Notes: generated from the letters alone by a model not told the origin. 64,000 bases of DNA from Actinopolyspora xinjiangensis (GCF_900104475.1 NZ_FNJR01000001.1:1-64000); one strand, 5' to 3'. Counted from the stretch's first letter, positions 30,290-38,448 are shown. Made by a program: numbers and translations.

Positions 30290-31629
30290 ACGACCACGCA
30301 GCGGCCGAGGAGCTGGTGTTCCGCGCCGTCGCGGACCTGCCGGAGTTCTCGGAGGGCGACGATCTCGCGGGCGCGCTCATCGAGGCCGCGCCCTGGCTGC
30401 GGGACGGCGACGTGCTCGTGATCACCAGCAAGGTCGTCTCCAAGGTGGAGGGGCGGGTCGTCGACGCCCCACGGGACCCCGAGCGGCGCGACGCGCTGCG
30501 GCGGGAACTGGTGCTGGAGGAAGCGGACCACGTGCTCGCCCGCAAGGGCAGGACGCTGATCACGCAGAACAAGCTCGGCATAGTGCAGGCGGCCTCCGGG
30601 GTGGACGCGTCCAACGTGGCCACCGACCAGATCGCGCTGCTGCCCCGTGACCCCGACGCCACGGCGGAGCGGCTGCGCGCCGAGCTGGCCGAGCGCGCGG
30701 AGGTGCGGGTCGCCGTGGTGATCACGGACACGATGGGCCGGGCCTGGCGGGTCGGGCAGACCGACGTGGCGATCGGTTCGGCCGGGGTGTCGGTGCTGCA
30801 CCGCTACGCGGGCTCGACCGACTCGCTCGGCAACGAGCTGGAGGTCACCACGGTGGCGGTGGCCGACGAGATCGCGGGGGCCGCCGACCTGGTCAAGGGC
30901 AAGCTGGGCGGGATGCCGGTGGCGGTGGTGCGCGGGCTCGACGAGCGGGACGACGGCTCCCGGGCCGGGGAGCTGGTGCGCACGGTCGAGGATGACCTGT
31001 TCCGGCTGGGCACCGCCGAGGCGATCGCGCAGGGACGCGGTGAGGCCGTGCTGCTGCGCCGCTCGACCCGCGAGTTCGCCGACACGCCGGTGGAGCCGGC
31101 GGCGCTGCGCCGGGCCGTGGGGGCCGCGCTGACCGCGCCCGCCCCGCACCACACCCGGCCGGTCCGGTTCGTGTGGCTGCGGGACCGCGCGCTGCGCGGC
31201 AAGCTGCTGGACGCGATGCGCACCGCGTGGCTGGAGGACCTCCGCGCGGACGGTCTCTCCGAGCAGCGGGCGCACCGCAGGGTCGGCCGGGGCGACCTGC
31301 TCTACGAGGCCCCGGAGCTGGTGGTGCCGTTCCTGCTGCGGGACGGCGCGCACGACTACCCGGACCCGCGCCGCGCCGACGCCGAACGCTCGATGTTCAC
31401 CGTCGCGGGCGGTGCGGCGGTGCAGAACCTGCTGGTCTCGCTGGCCGCCGAGGAGATCGGCTCCTGCTGGGTCTCCTCCACCCTGTTCTGCCCCGAGGTG
31501 GTGCGGAACGCGCTGGAGCTGCCCGAGCACTGGGAGCCGTTGGGGGCGGTGGCAGTGGGTTATCCGGCCGAACCGCACGAGGGGCCGCGCGAGCGGCGCG
31601 ATCCGGAAGAGGGTTTGGTGGAGCTTTGA
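30286..31629 (+). CDS. fbiB: F420 gamma-glutamyl ligase with nitroreductase domain (FbiB)
   Basis: A 447-residue fusion that adds glutamates to F420-0 and, through the C-terminal FMN domain, reduces dehydro-F420-0. The N-terminal CofE-like domain (about 15-245) has [17 protein letters not shown] and [20 protein letters not shown]. The C-terminal nitroreductase domain (about 250-445) begins [17 protein letters not shown] and ends with [19 protein letters not shown]. This fusion is characteristic of actinobacteria. It is coupled to fbiA by a 4-nt ATGA overlap and its TGA overlaps the TTG of the Nudix gene. Rv3262 is the counterpart by synteny. Confidence 0.95.
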   Translation: MNDHAAAEELVFRAVADLPEFSEGDDLAGALIEAAPWLRDGDVLVITSKVVSKVEGRVVDAPRDPERRDALRRELVLEEADHVLARKGRTLITQNKLGIVQAASGVDASNVATDQIALLPRDPDATAERLRAELAERAEVRVAVVITDTMGRAWRVGQTDVAIGSAGVSVLHRYAGSTDSLGNELEVTTVAVADEIAGAADLVKGKLGGMPVAVVRGLDERDDGSRAGELVRTVEDDLFRLGTAEAIAQGRGEAVLLRRSTREFADTPVEPAALRRAVGAALTAPAPHHTRPVRFVWLRDRALRGKLLDAMRTAWLEDLRADGLSEQRAHRRVGRGDLLYEAPELVVPFLLRDGAHDYPDPRRADAERSMFTVAGGAAVQNLLVSLAAEEIGSCWVSSTLFCPEVVRNALELPEHWEPLGAVAVGYPAEPHEGPRERRDPEEGLVEL

Positions 31630-32204
31630 ACGGGCCGCACACCGACGCGTTGCACACGCTGGAGGACTGGACGCCGCCCACGCCGGCCGGCGGATCGGTC
31701 GATCCGGGCCAGGAGGCGCTGCGGCACGCCTTCGTGGCGCTGCTGCGGGCGCGCGGGGACGCCTGCCTGCGGGAGTGCGAGCCGGGGCACGTGACCTCCT
31801 CCGCGCTGGTGCTGGACCACAGTGGGGAGCACACCATGCTGACGCTGCATCCCAGGGTGGGGCGGTGGTTGCAGCTCGGTGGGCACTGCGAGCCCTCGGA
31901 CGAGACGCTGGCGGCGGCGGCGCTGCGGGAGGCAGCCGAGGAGTCCGGTATCGAGGGGTTGGTGGTGGACCCCGATCCGGTGCACCTGGACGTGCACCCG
32001 GTCACATGCTCGCTGGGTAAGCCGACGCGGCACTTCGACGTGCGGTTCGTGGTGCGCGCCCCGGCCGGGGCGGTGCCCACCCGCAGCGAGGAGTCGGTGG
32101 ACCTGCGCTGGTGGCCGCTGTCCTCGCTGCCCGGCGGCGGTGACCTGCGGCCGCTGGTCTCGGCGGCGTCCTTCCGGCTGAGCGGCGAGTTCTCGCGGAA
32201 CTGA
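31626..32204 (+). CDS. Nudix hydrolase
   Basis: A 192-residue Nudix protein. The Nudix box [20 protein letters not shown] continuing EESGI (about residues 79-103) is one residue longer in its first loop than the GX5EX7REUXEEXGU consensus, but the REAAEESG core is intact. Such proteins cleave nucleoside diphosphates linked to another group; here the substrate may be a NAD-, FAD- or F420-type compound, but that is inference. The start is TTG, overlapping the fbiB stop (TTGA), preceded by GGTGGAG. Its last 26 codons are duplicated 1.7 kb downstream. Confidence 0.88.
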   Translation: MNGPHTDALHTLEDWTPPTPAGGSVDPGQEALRHAFVALLRARGDACLRECEPGHVTSSALVLDHSGEHTMLTLHPRVGRWLQLGGHCEPSDETLAAAALREAAEESGIEGLVVDPDPVHLDVHPVTCSLGKPTRHFDVRFVVRAPAGAVPTRSEESVDLRWWPLSSLPGGGDLRPLVSAASFRLSGEFSRN

Positions 32205-32218
32205 CGCCCGGCCGAGAC
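32139..32218 (+). repeat. 80-bp direct repeat, copy 1 (Nudix 3' end)
   Basis: The last part of the Nudix gene and 14 bp beyond its stop match 33860-33939 with five mismatches in 80 bases, both in the same orientation and 1721 bp apart. The core from 32155 on carries only one mismatch. Confidence 0.9.
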
Positions 32219-32316
32219 GGTGAGTCCCGGCGGGGCGTCGCCGGGATCGGTACCGCACCGGAGCGCCATCGGAATGTGACCGCTCCCTCCGGGATCTCAC
32301 CGCACCGGCCGGACCG

Positions 32317-32646
32317 TCACGAGGTGTTCGTTTCGGAACCGAGGCGGACCAGGTGCATCGCCCGTCCGCCGGAGAGCAGGCGCAGCGCCGACTCCGGGCT
32401 CCGGAACCTACCGTTGAGCCCGCCGTGCTGCGCGAACACCTCGGTTCCGTCCCGGTGGGACAGCCCCCAGTAGCGCACGACGCCATCGGCACGGTCGCCG
32501 ATCTCCTCGCACAACGCGAACACCTCGGGCGCGCTCGCCCGCACCAGGTCCACCAACAGCTCCCGGAACTCCTCATGAGTGCCGAGCGGGGCGAGCTCGG
32601 ACTCGTCCACGGCGTTTTCCTCGGTCAGCTCGTGCGTCTCGAACAC
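32317..32646 (-). CDS. Conserved hypothetical protein
   Basis: A 109-residue soluble acidic protein not recognised as a known family. It has an acidic N-terminal 20 residues, a helix HEEFRELLVDLVRASAPEVFAL (quoted in part, about 24-44), and a C-terminal half with GDRADGVVRYWGLSHRDGTE and a QHGGLNGRFRSPESALRLLS turn. The GTG start has an excellent AGGAGG 4 nt upstream, which argues for a real gene. It is divergent from the XRE gene, sharing about 155 bp of regulatory DNA, and may be a target or accessory of that regulator. Confidence 0.7.
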   Translation of the reverse strand: MFETHELTEENAVDESELAPLGTHEEFRELLVDLVRASAPEVFALCEEIGDRADGVVRYWGLSHRDGTEVFAQHGGLNGRFRSPESALRLLSGGRAMHLVRLGSETNTS

Positions 32647-32801
32647 GATCTCCTCCTGACGATTGTGATCAGCAACACCGAGAACATTAAAGCTAATCGT
32701 TAAGCTGGTCGATTACCCAAGCGAGTGAGAGCAGTGGGTTACACCCGATTGGGGCTCGACTTAGGAGATCGTCAGACTTGATGCGAGGTCAGGAGGTACT
32801 T

Positions 32802-33638
32802 GTGGAACGTAGCGACCCTTCGGCACTTCGCTGGTTGATCGGCAACGAGCTGCGACACTACAGAACCGAGGCGGGTGAGACGGTCGCGTCGGCAGCGCGG
32901 GCGCTCGGGTGTTCCGCCGCGAAGATCACCCATCTGGAAACGGGCCGCTACCAGCAACAACCGGACGAGATGAGCACGCTGCTCATTCACTACGGAGTGG
33001 CCCGGCACGACATCGACCGGTTGACCTCACTGGCCGCCAGCTCCAATTCGCACACCTGGTGGGCTCCCTGGGCGAACGTGGTCCCGGACTGGCTCAAGAC
33101 CTTCGTGGGATTGGAAGGCATAGCGTGCAGCGAGTTCATCTACATGCCGCTCGTACTGCCGGGGTTGCTGCAAACCGCCGGTTACGCGGCCGCACTGACC
33201 TCGGCGAGTGTACGAGTACGCACCGATCACAGCGAACGCTTCGTGAACTTCCGTCTCGCACGACAACAGCGGTTGCTCGCGGAAGACTCCTTACGACTGA
33301 CCGCTGTGCTGGAGGAATCGATCCTCGATCGCCCGGTGGGCGACCGGGAAGTAATGAACGAGCAGCTACGTCAACTCGCTTCGACAGCACGTCGTGACAA
33401 CGTAGACATCCGAGTACTTCCCACCAGGGCAGGACCGCATGCCGCGTTGAGCGGAGGCTTCACAGTACTGAACTTCGCGCAGGCTCAATCAATCGGCTAT
33501 ATCGAGCTCCAGGACGGCGCGGTTTACATCCAGAATCAAGAACAAGTAGCGGATTACACGCGTTCGGGTGAGCGACTACTCTCGACAGCGCTGTCTCCGG
33601 ATGACTCGGTTGCAGCTATCGAAGAACGTATCGATTGA
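32802..33638 (+). CDS. XRE-family regulator with DUF5753 domain
   Basis: A 278-residue DNA-binding protein. An N-terminal helix-turn-helix (about 15-65, GNELRHYRTEAGETVASAAR continuing ALGCSAAKITHLETGR) is followed by a DUF5753 domain (about 85-275) that senses an unknown signal. This type pairs with DUF397 proteins throughout Streptomyces and relatives, where pairs affect development and secondary metabolism. I chose GTG 32802 (AGGAGG, 5 nt spacing; equivalent to the start of the second copy) over TTG 32778. The neighbour is a DUF397 gene 12 nt downstream. A second cassette copy lies head-on at 34 kb. Confidence 0.9.
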   Translation: MERSDPSALRWLIGNELRHYRTEAGETVASAARALGCSAAKITHLETGRYQQQPDEMSTLLIHYGVARHDIDRLTSLAASSNSHTWWAPWANVVPDWLKTFVGLEGIACSEFIYMPLVLPGLLQTAGYAAALTSASVRVRTDHSERFVNFRLARQQRLLAEDSLRLTAVLEESILDRPVGDREVMNEQLRQLASTARRDNVDIRVLPTRAGPHAALSGGFTVLNFAQAQSIGYIELQDGAVYIQNQEQVADYTRSGERLLSTALSPDDSVAAIEERID

Positions 33639-33650
33639 AAGGTTTCTGCG

Positions 33651-33836
33651 GTGACGACTAAGCACGATACTTCGCGGTGGCGTAAGTCCAGCTATAGCGA
33701 CAACGGGGCCAATTGCGTCGAAGTCGCCGCGCTGCCCGGCGCGGTCGCCACCCGCGACTCCAAGAACCGCCAAGGCCCCGTGCTCACCTTCGACCACCGG
33801 CAGTGGCGGGCCTTCCTGCGCGGCCTGCGCGGCTAA
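33651..33836 (+). CDS. DUF397 protein
   Basis: A 61-residue DUF397 protein (WRKSSYSDNGANCVEVAAL at about 10-28, with the conserved CVEV; ending WRAFLRGLRG). It is the standard partner of the upstream XRE gene, 12 nt away in one operon; DUF397 is thought to modulate or oppose its XRE partner. The stretch 33714-33819 is identical to 38512-38617 in another DUF397 gene. The start is GTG with AAAGG at about 9 nt. Confidence 0.88.
   Translation: MTTKHDTSRWRKSSYSDNGANCVEVAALPGAVATRDSKNRQGPVLTFDHRQWRAFLRGLRG
33714..33819 (+). repeat. 106-bp perfect repeat, copy 1
   Basis: Identical, base for base, to 38512-38617 in the same orientation (4798 bp apart). It lies inside the DUF397 coding region, from the CVEV codons to about seven codons before the stop. 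Confidence 0.95.
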
Positions 33837-33859
33837 GCACCAACCGGGCCCAAGACAAC

Positions 33860-33939
33860 GGCGATCTCCGGCCGGTGGTCTCGGCGGCGTCCTTCCGGCT
33901 GAGCGGCGATTTCTCGCGGAACTGACGCCCGGCCGAGAC
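33860..33939 (+). repeat. 80-bp direct repeat, copy 2 (Nudix C-terminal remnant)
   Basis: The duplicate of 32139-32218. In one frame it still encodes [21 protein letters not shown] and a stop, against [21 protein letters not shown] in the intact gene. It is a promoterless, start-less fragment and so a pseudogene relic rather than a gene. Confidence 0.85.
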
Positions 33940-33949
33940 CTCGGCCGGG
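33928..33949. terminator. Terminator between two convergent DUF397 genes
   Basis: CCCGGCCGAG (33928-33937) and CTCGGCCGGG (33940-33949) form a perfect 10-bp inverted repeat with a 2-nt centre, between the convergent stops at 33836 and 33957. It includes the end of repeat copy 2. Confidence 0.65.
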
Positions 33950-33956
33950 TGCCGCT

Positions 33957-34145
33957 TCAGCGGTCGTTCACCGCACCGCGCAGCGCTCCCAGGAAGTCGC
34001 GCCACCGCGCCTCGCTGAAGCGCAGCACCCCGTGTTCGGGAGCCTTGGAGTCCCGCACGGCCACCGCATCACCGCCCAGTCCGACCTCGACGCAGTTCGC
34101 GCCGTTGCTGGTGTAACTGGATGTGCGCCAGGTTAACCGGCCCAT
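33957..34145 (-). CDS. DUF397 protein
   Basis: A 62-residue DUF397 protein (WRTSSYTSNGANCVEVGLGG at about 6-25; ending with LRFSEARWRDFLGALRG and NDR). The ATG has AGGAGG about 8 nt upstream. It follows the XRE gene by 18 nt in one operon and converges on the other cassette. Its DNA is clearly diverged from the two other DUF397 genes, so it is not part of the 106-bp repeat. Confidence 0.88.
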   Translation of the reverse strand: MGRLTWRTSSYTSNGANCVEVGLGGDAVAVRDSKAPEHGVLRFSEARWRDFLGALRGAVNDR

Positions 34146-34163
34146 CGCATTCCCCTCCTGTAA

Positions 34164-35015
34164 TCAGCTCAACGCCTGTGCCCGTTTCGCGATCTCCTCG
34201 ATCGACTCCTCTTCGGTGAGCGCGGTCGAGCACAGTCTGTTCGCGGCCTTCCCGTAAGCCGCGACCTGGTTCTCGTCCTGGATGTAGATCGCGCCGTTCG
34301 GATACTCGATGTAGCCCACCGACTTCGCTTCCTCGAAGTCGAGCACGCTGAACTCACCGTCGAGTCCGTCGTGTACCGGTACGGACAACGGCATCACGTG
34401 CATGGTCACGTTGTCCTGACGCGCGAGTTCGAGCAGGTGACGCAGTTGGGAAGCCATCACTTCCGTCCCACCAACAAGTCGGTCGAGCACCGACTCCTCG
34501 ATTACGGTCCGGAAACTCAGCGGCGACCTCACGTCGAAGAGTCGTTGTTGTCGCTCCATTCGGAGCTTGACCACGCGTTCAGCATCGACCGCGCTCACTC
34601 GAAGGTTGTCGGCCAGTAGGGCCTGCGCGTACTCCGGAGTCTGCACCAGTCCCGGCAGCGCCAACGGTTCATACATGAATTCCCGACTCGCCAGGCCTTC
34701 CAAGCCCACGAACGTCTTCATCCAGTCCGGCACCACATCCGAGAACGCCGCCCACCAGGTCCCCTGATCGGCCCGACCGGAAAGCGAAGCCAACCGATCT
34801 ATCTGCGCCTCACCGGCTCCGTAGAACCGCAGCAGCGTGGTCACTTCCTCGGGATGTTGCTGGTTACGACCGATCTCCAAATAGTTGATCTTCGAGTGAG
34901 TACACCCGAGCGCTTTGGCAGCGGCGCTCTGCGTCCTTCCCGCATCGAGGCGTGCGAGGCGCAGCTCGTTGCCTATCAACCAGCGCAACGCGGACGGATC
35001 TGATCTGTCGGCCAC
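34164..35015 (-). CDS. XRE-family regulator with DUF5753 domain
   Basis: A 283-residue paralog of the XRE protein at 32.8 kb: helix-turn-helix near residues 12-65 (GNELRLARLDAGRTQSAAAK, then ALGCTHSKINYLEIGRNQ) and a DUF5753 C-terminus (about 85-280) containing WMKTFVGLEGLASREFMYEP. GTG 35015 lies 7 nt after GGAGG; TTG 35018 is an alternative. It is divergent from the zinc-finger-like gene, and a nested 36-bp palindrome lies in the shared 206-bp region. Confidence 0.9.
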   Translation of the reverse strand: MADRSDPSALRWLIGNELRLARLDAGRTQSAAAKALGCTHSKINYLEIGRNQQHPEEVTTLLRFYGAGEAQIDRLASLSGRADQGTWWAAFSDVVPDWMKTFVGLEGLASREFMYEPLALPGLVQTPEYAQALLADNLRVSAVDAERVVKLRMERQQRLFDVRSPLSFRTVIEESVLDRLVGGTEVMASQLRHLLELARQDNVTMHVMPLSVPVHDGLDGEFSVLDFEEAKSVGYIEYPNGAIYIQDENQVAAYGKAANRLCSTALTEEESIEEIAKRAQALS

Positions 35016-35095
35016 CAACGAACCTCCGTGTGCTCACCCGCTTCCGAACCAAGTTTCCCAGCACCACGCATACGTCCTCAGATTCACCTGTCTGT

Positions 35096-35131
35096 GGCAC
35101 TTACACCGGCACATGTGCCTAGTAATGTGCC
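35096..35131. promoter_or_regulatory. Candidate XRE operator: nested GGCACAT palindrome
   Basis: Three abutting 12-bp units, GGCACTTACACC, GGCACATGTGCC and TAGTAATGTGCC. The middle unit is a perfect palindrome and the outer GGCACTT and ATGTGCC are symmetrical about the same centre (35113.5). It lies between divergent XRE and zinc-finger-like genes, 81 bp from the XRE start and 90 bp from the other. Confidence 0.6.
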
Positions 35132-35221
35132 AAATATCGGCCGCAACTCTGCGTGGGGAACCACCCCTAAGCAGTTACCGAGCCGATTCGGCCAACAGAG
35201 ACCGAGAAAGGAACGATCGCG

Positions 35222-35515
35222 ATGTTCTCCGAGGAAACGCTGCGCTGGCAGGGACCAGTGGTGTGGTGGCAACCGGTGTCAGGCTGGCGTCACGCCCTGT
35301 CACCCGAACTGCGTCCCAGACCGGGACAGCGCCGGACGACGCTGTGCGGCGAGGAGGTCGAGCTGATCGACCCGACCGAGGTGGACTGGCTGATGCCCAC
35401 CTGCGACACCTGCATGTCGCTGGCCTGCGGCCGGATGGAGCAGCGACGCGCGAACCAGGACGAGCAAGCACGGCGTCGAGCCGCGATCCGTCGCCTGACA
35501 GGTGAAAACGAATGA
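35222..35515 (+). CDS. Small zinc-finger-like protein
   Basis: A 97-residue protein: WWQPVSGWRHALSPELR (about 15-31) supplies a His, TTLCGEEVEL (about 39-48) a Cys, and LMPTCDTCMSLACGRM (about 57-72) a CxxC plus another Cys. This fits a small actinobacterial zinc-finger-like family often near XRE genes. The function is unknown; it may act in the XRE regulatory unit. The stop overlaps the start of a 50-codon ORF (ATGA). Confidence 0.75.
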   Translation: MFSEETLRWQGPVVWWQPVSGWRHALSPELRPRPGQRRTTLCGEEVELIDPTEVDWLMPTCDTCMSLACGRMEQRRANQDEQARRRAAIRRLTGENE

Positions 35516-35664
35516 GCACGCCTGGACAGGAGCACCGGCTCATCGGCGATCCCGTTCCGGCGCGTGTGCGGATCTCGCCGGAAGCCACCGGGATCGGGCA
35601 CCGAACCATCTCGGACAGCACCGAGAGCGCGACGGCACCCGAACGCATCGAACGCGATCGATGA
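35512..35664 (+). CDS. Small ORF coupled to zinc-finger-like gene
   Basis: A 50-residue ORF starting at the ATGA overlap with the previous gene, encoding MSTPGQEHRLIGDPVPARVR and a polar C-terminus ending ERIERDR. It is too short for standard gene calls; translational coupling is the main support. There is no recognisable family. Confidence 0.4.
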   Translation: MSTPGQEHRLIGDPVPARVRISPEATGIGHRTISDSTESATAPERIERDR

Positions 35665-35830
35665 TTTGAGGAATGATCCCGCGCATGGCGGCACGAACCG
35701 AGTCGTGCCGCCACCCCGCTGTGATGCTCCGCACGAAACCGCTCGTCCTGAGTAGTGACACTCTGCCGATCTCGCACTCCGAAGTGACACCCTGCCGACT
35801 GATTCACTTTCACTCGACTGGGGAGGATCG

Positions 35831-36202
35831 TTGGCGATCGGCGACGAACACGTGTTTCGAGAGCACGAGTCGGAGGCTCCGGCGGTCATCGGCGCGGACT
35901 ACATCGCCGAACGAGAAGGCATGGAACCGTCCCAGGCCTATCTTCCGTCGAAGCGGGTGCTGGAACAGGACACCGAGGTCACCTTCGAGCTGCGCAGGCT
36001 GGCCGACGGCAGGCTGGCGGTGCTGGCCTACTCCTCGCTGGACTCGCTGGTCGCCTGCTGCGGGGAACTGCAACCCTGGGCATCGCTGCCGGAGGACAAG
36101 GTCGAGGAAGTGCAGCGGCGCAGCGGCGCGGACCTGGTGCTCTGGGACGCTCAGCTCCCCGACGAACAGCGCAACGACGGCGAGGAGGAGACTCGGCAGT
36201 GA
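35831..36202 (+). CDS. SAV_915-like protein
   Basis: A 123-residue protein resembling the SAV_915 family: a beta-rich core EVTFELRRLADGRLAVLAYS (about 49-68) followed by SLDSLVACCGELQPWASLP (about 69-87) with a CC pair. The function is unknown; these proteins occur next to WXG100/EspC-type genes in Streptomyces. The TTG start is 4 nt after GGAGG. The stop overlaps the EspC-like gene by 4 nt, so this is the first gene of the T7SS-like module. Confidence 0.7.
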   Translation: MAIGDEHVFREHESEAPAVIGADYIAEREGMEPSQAYLPSKRVLEQDTEVTFELRRLADGRLAVLAYSSLDSLVACCGELQPWASLPEDKVEEVQRRSGADLVLWDAQLPDEQRNDGEEETRQ

Positions 36203-36477
36203 GCGGAACACACGTGGATCCGGACGAGCTCACCGGACTGGCCAATAAGCTGCGCAGCGCCGCGACGAGTCTGGACGACACCCCCTCACCCCCACCGGCA
36301 CCCGACGTGGGCGAAGCGACCGAGGCGGTCGCCGGCGCGATGGCGCTGTTGACCAGTTCCACCGCCGGAATCGTCGAAGGGCTCGGCGCGGCCGGTGACG
36401 CGGTCGCCGAGGGACGCGATCTCTACGAGAAGACGGATCGTTGCAACGCCGAACGGTTCAACCAGCAACCGGGCTGA
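36199..36477 (+). CDS. EspC-like T7SS-associated protein
   Basis: A 92-residue all-helical protein (DPDELTGLANKLRSAATSL; IVEGLGAAGDAVAEGRDLYE) of the EspC/type VII secretion target class. The Y76-x-x-x-D80 (YEKTD) near the C-terminus matches the general YxxxD/E T7SS export signal. It probably pairs as a helical hairpin with the WXG-bearing protein encoded 19 nt downstream. The start overlaps the SAV_915-like stop. There is no ESX machinery nearby. Confidence 0.78.
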   Translation: MSGTHVDPDELTGLANKLRSAATSLDDTPSPPPAPDVGEATEAVAGAMALLTSSTAGIVEGLGAAGDAVAEGRDLYEKTDRCNAERFNQQPG

Positions 36478-36496
36478 CCACTGGGGAGCAACACTC

Positions 36497-37744
36497 ATGC
36501 CACTCGAACTGGAGATCCGGGGAACCCCGTCGAGTATCCGTGACAGCGCCCGTTGGATGAGCACTGTCTCGGATGCCGTTCACGACACCGGAACACAGCT
36601 AACTCGCGCTCGCAACGGCTCGGAGACCGCCTGGGCCGGCGAAGCCGGGGACTCGTTCCGCGCCGTGATGAGCAAGGTGGCCCCCGAGATCGACGAAGTC
36701 GCCGAGGACCACGCGGCGATGTGCCGGGAGCTGAACAAGTTCGCCGACGAGCTGGACACCGCTCAGAAGCGCATGCGCCGCGCCCGAGAGATCGCGCGAG
36801 AAGCCGGGCTGACGGTGACCGAACAACGCATCATGGAGCCGGGCCCGGAACCGGCCACCCCGAAACCGCTGCCGAGCGACCGCCCGGCCACTCCGGAGGA
36901 GCAGCAGGCCCACGCCTCGGCCACCCAGGCGCAAGCCGCCTACGCGCGCAAGGTCCGCGCGTACCAGGAATGCAGTCAGATCGTCACCGAAGCACGCGAG
37001 CAGCACAACAGCGCGCTCGGCGTGCTGAACAGGTTCGTCTCCGGGCTCGTAGAGAAGAGCCCCTTCACCATCACCGACTTCACCACCGGCTTGGCGGGTG
37101 CGGTGGCCGGAAGCACCAGCGCGATGCGGGCAGCGGCGGTCGAGATCGCCGACAGCGGCAAGATCGCTCGGGCCGAGAAGCTGATGCACAGCCCGAACCT
37201 GAGCCTGCGCGACCAGACCCGTGCCGCCGCCATCCACGTCCGCAACCAGTTGAACAAGACGGCGATGGAGAACAAGGCCACCGCTACCCGGACCGCGCGG
37301 CTGGTCGACAAGCTGAGTCCGAGCGTGAAGAAAGCCCTTCAGCTGAACATGAACCTCGGCGTCCGCCCGGAGAACGTCGGCAACAGGTTACTCCGGGGGA
37401 GTCTCCGAACCGCGAGCAAGCTCCCTGTCGTCGGACTGGGGATAACCGGATTCAGTATCGGCTACGACGTCCAAACCTCGGACAAGTCCGTAGGCGAGAG
37501 CGCCGCCATCAACCTCGGTGGCTACGCGGCCGGTTCCGCTGCCACCGCCGGGCTGCTCGCCATGAGCACCCCGGTCGGCTGGGCCGTGGCCGGAGGCGTC
37601 GTGGTCAGCGTCGGTGTCGGCTTCGCCATCGACGAATGGGGCGACGACGCCGTGGACGCCGTGGGTGACGCCGCGAGCTGGACCGGCGACAAGCTCAGCG
37701 ACGCGGCGGGCGCCGTGGGCGACTTCGTCGGCGACATCTTCTGA
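36497..37744 (+). CDS. WXG-domain protein, putative T7SS effector
   Basis: A 415-residue protein. The N-terminal helical region (about 1-100) contains W46-A-G48 and resembles WXG100/LXG domains; a long polar middle is followed by a hydrophobic, Gly/Ala-rich segment (about 308-390: GLGITGFSIGYDV, then GGYAAGSAATAGLLAMSTP and VGWAVAGGVVVSVGVGFAI), and a C-terminal DAVGDAASWTGDKLSDAAG repeat-like tail. Such glycine-zipper-like ends occur in membrane-depolarising LXG toxins; that reading is inference. A GGGGAG lies 8 nt before the ATG. A two-TM membrane protein lies 11 nt downstream. Confidence 0.7.
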   Translation: MPLELEIRGTPSSIRDSARWMSTVSDAVHDTGTQLTRARNGSETAWAGEAGDSFRAVMSKVAPEIDEVAEDHAAMCRELNKFADELDTAQKRMRRAREIAREAGLTVTEQRIMEPGPEPATPKPLPSDRPATPEEQQAHASATQAQAAYARKVRAYQECSQIVTEAREQHNSALGVLNRFVSGLVEKSPFTITDFTTGLAGAVAGSTSAMRAAAVEIADSGKIARAEKLMHSPNLSLRDQTRAAAIHVRNQLNKTAMENKATATRTARLVDKLSPSVKKALQLNMNLGVRPENVGNRLLRGSLRTASKLPVVGLGITGFSIGYDVQTSDKSVGESAAINLGGYAAGSAATAGLLAMSTPVGWAVAGGVVVSVGVGFAIDEWGDDAVDAVGDAASWTGDKLSDAAGAVGDFVGDIF

Positions 37745-37755
37745 AACGAGCACCC

Positions 37756-38385
37756 ATGAGCCACACAGCAGGACTGCCGCCCAAACCCGACCCCCGGACC
37801 GGAGAACCACGACCACCGCGCGCCCCGCTGGAGCCCGAGTGGAAGGGAGCCGAGGAAAAACGCCTTGGCGGAGCGAACAAAGCTCCTCAAGCTCCGGAAG
37901 GTGAATCACCCGTACTCGAATGGTTCTACCCGTCCCGTGGTCAGTCGTTCGGTATCGGACTGGTGATATCCCTCGTTGTCCTCACATTCGGCCTCGTCAG
38001 AGACGGCGGGATCGACTGGATGACAACGTGGTGGCTCTGGCTGTTCATAGTTCCGTGGCCGTTCGTCGCGTTGCTGGCAGGACGCAACACGCGCATGGCG
38101 GCGGGAGCCGACTGGCTTCGTTACGGGAAGAACGGTTTCATCAGAACGTACGAACTCACTTCGGTGAAGGTAACCGCGGAAGGCGCTTCCCGAGTGCTGC
38201 GGCTGAACGACGCGGATGAACGGATACTGTCAGCACAACTCAACGATCTGCAGCGGAACCGCGAGTTGTGGGACCTCGTCTACAACGGCATCCTGCACTC
38301 GGTGCGCGGCAACGGCGCCGAGACCAACAAGCTCGCCCGCACCCTCCTCGACCTCGACAATCCCTTGCGCTTCCGGGGAGAGTGA
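37756..38385 (+). CDS. Two-TM membrane protein, putative immunity protein
   Basis: A 209-residue protein not matched to a known family. There is a proline-rich cytoplasmic N-terminus (1-60), two hydrophobic helices (about 63-81 GIGLVISLVVLTFGL and 89-108 WWLWLFIVPWPFVALL), then a soluble C-terminal domain (115-209) with RTYELTSVKVTAEGASRVLR. It starts 11 nt after the putative effector, which suggests an immunity or anchoring role, unverified. The ribosome binding site is weak. Confidence 0.65.
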   Translation: MSHTAGLPPKPDPRTGEPRPPRAPLEPEWKGAEEKRLGGANKAPQAPEGESPVLEWFYPSRGQSFGIGLVISLVVLTFGLVRDGGIDWMTTWWLWLFIVPWPFVALLAGRNTRMAAGADWLRYGKNGFIRTYELTSVKVTAEGASRVLRLNDADERILSAQLNDLQRNRELWDLVYNGILHSVRGNGAETNKLARTLLDLDNPLRFRGE

Positions 38386-38448
38386 GCGACGCGGCTCCCG
38401 ACACATCCGCTGTCGCCGAAAGCCGAACGGCCGACCGAGAGGTGAACG

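Noticed and set aside
33909-33924. GATTTCTCGCGGAAC as a third copy of the 38647 motif
   Set aside because: It is part of the Nudix-derived repeat, lacks the palindrome, and diverges after the first 11 bases.
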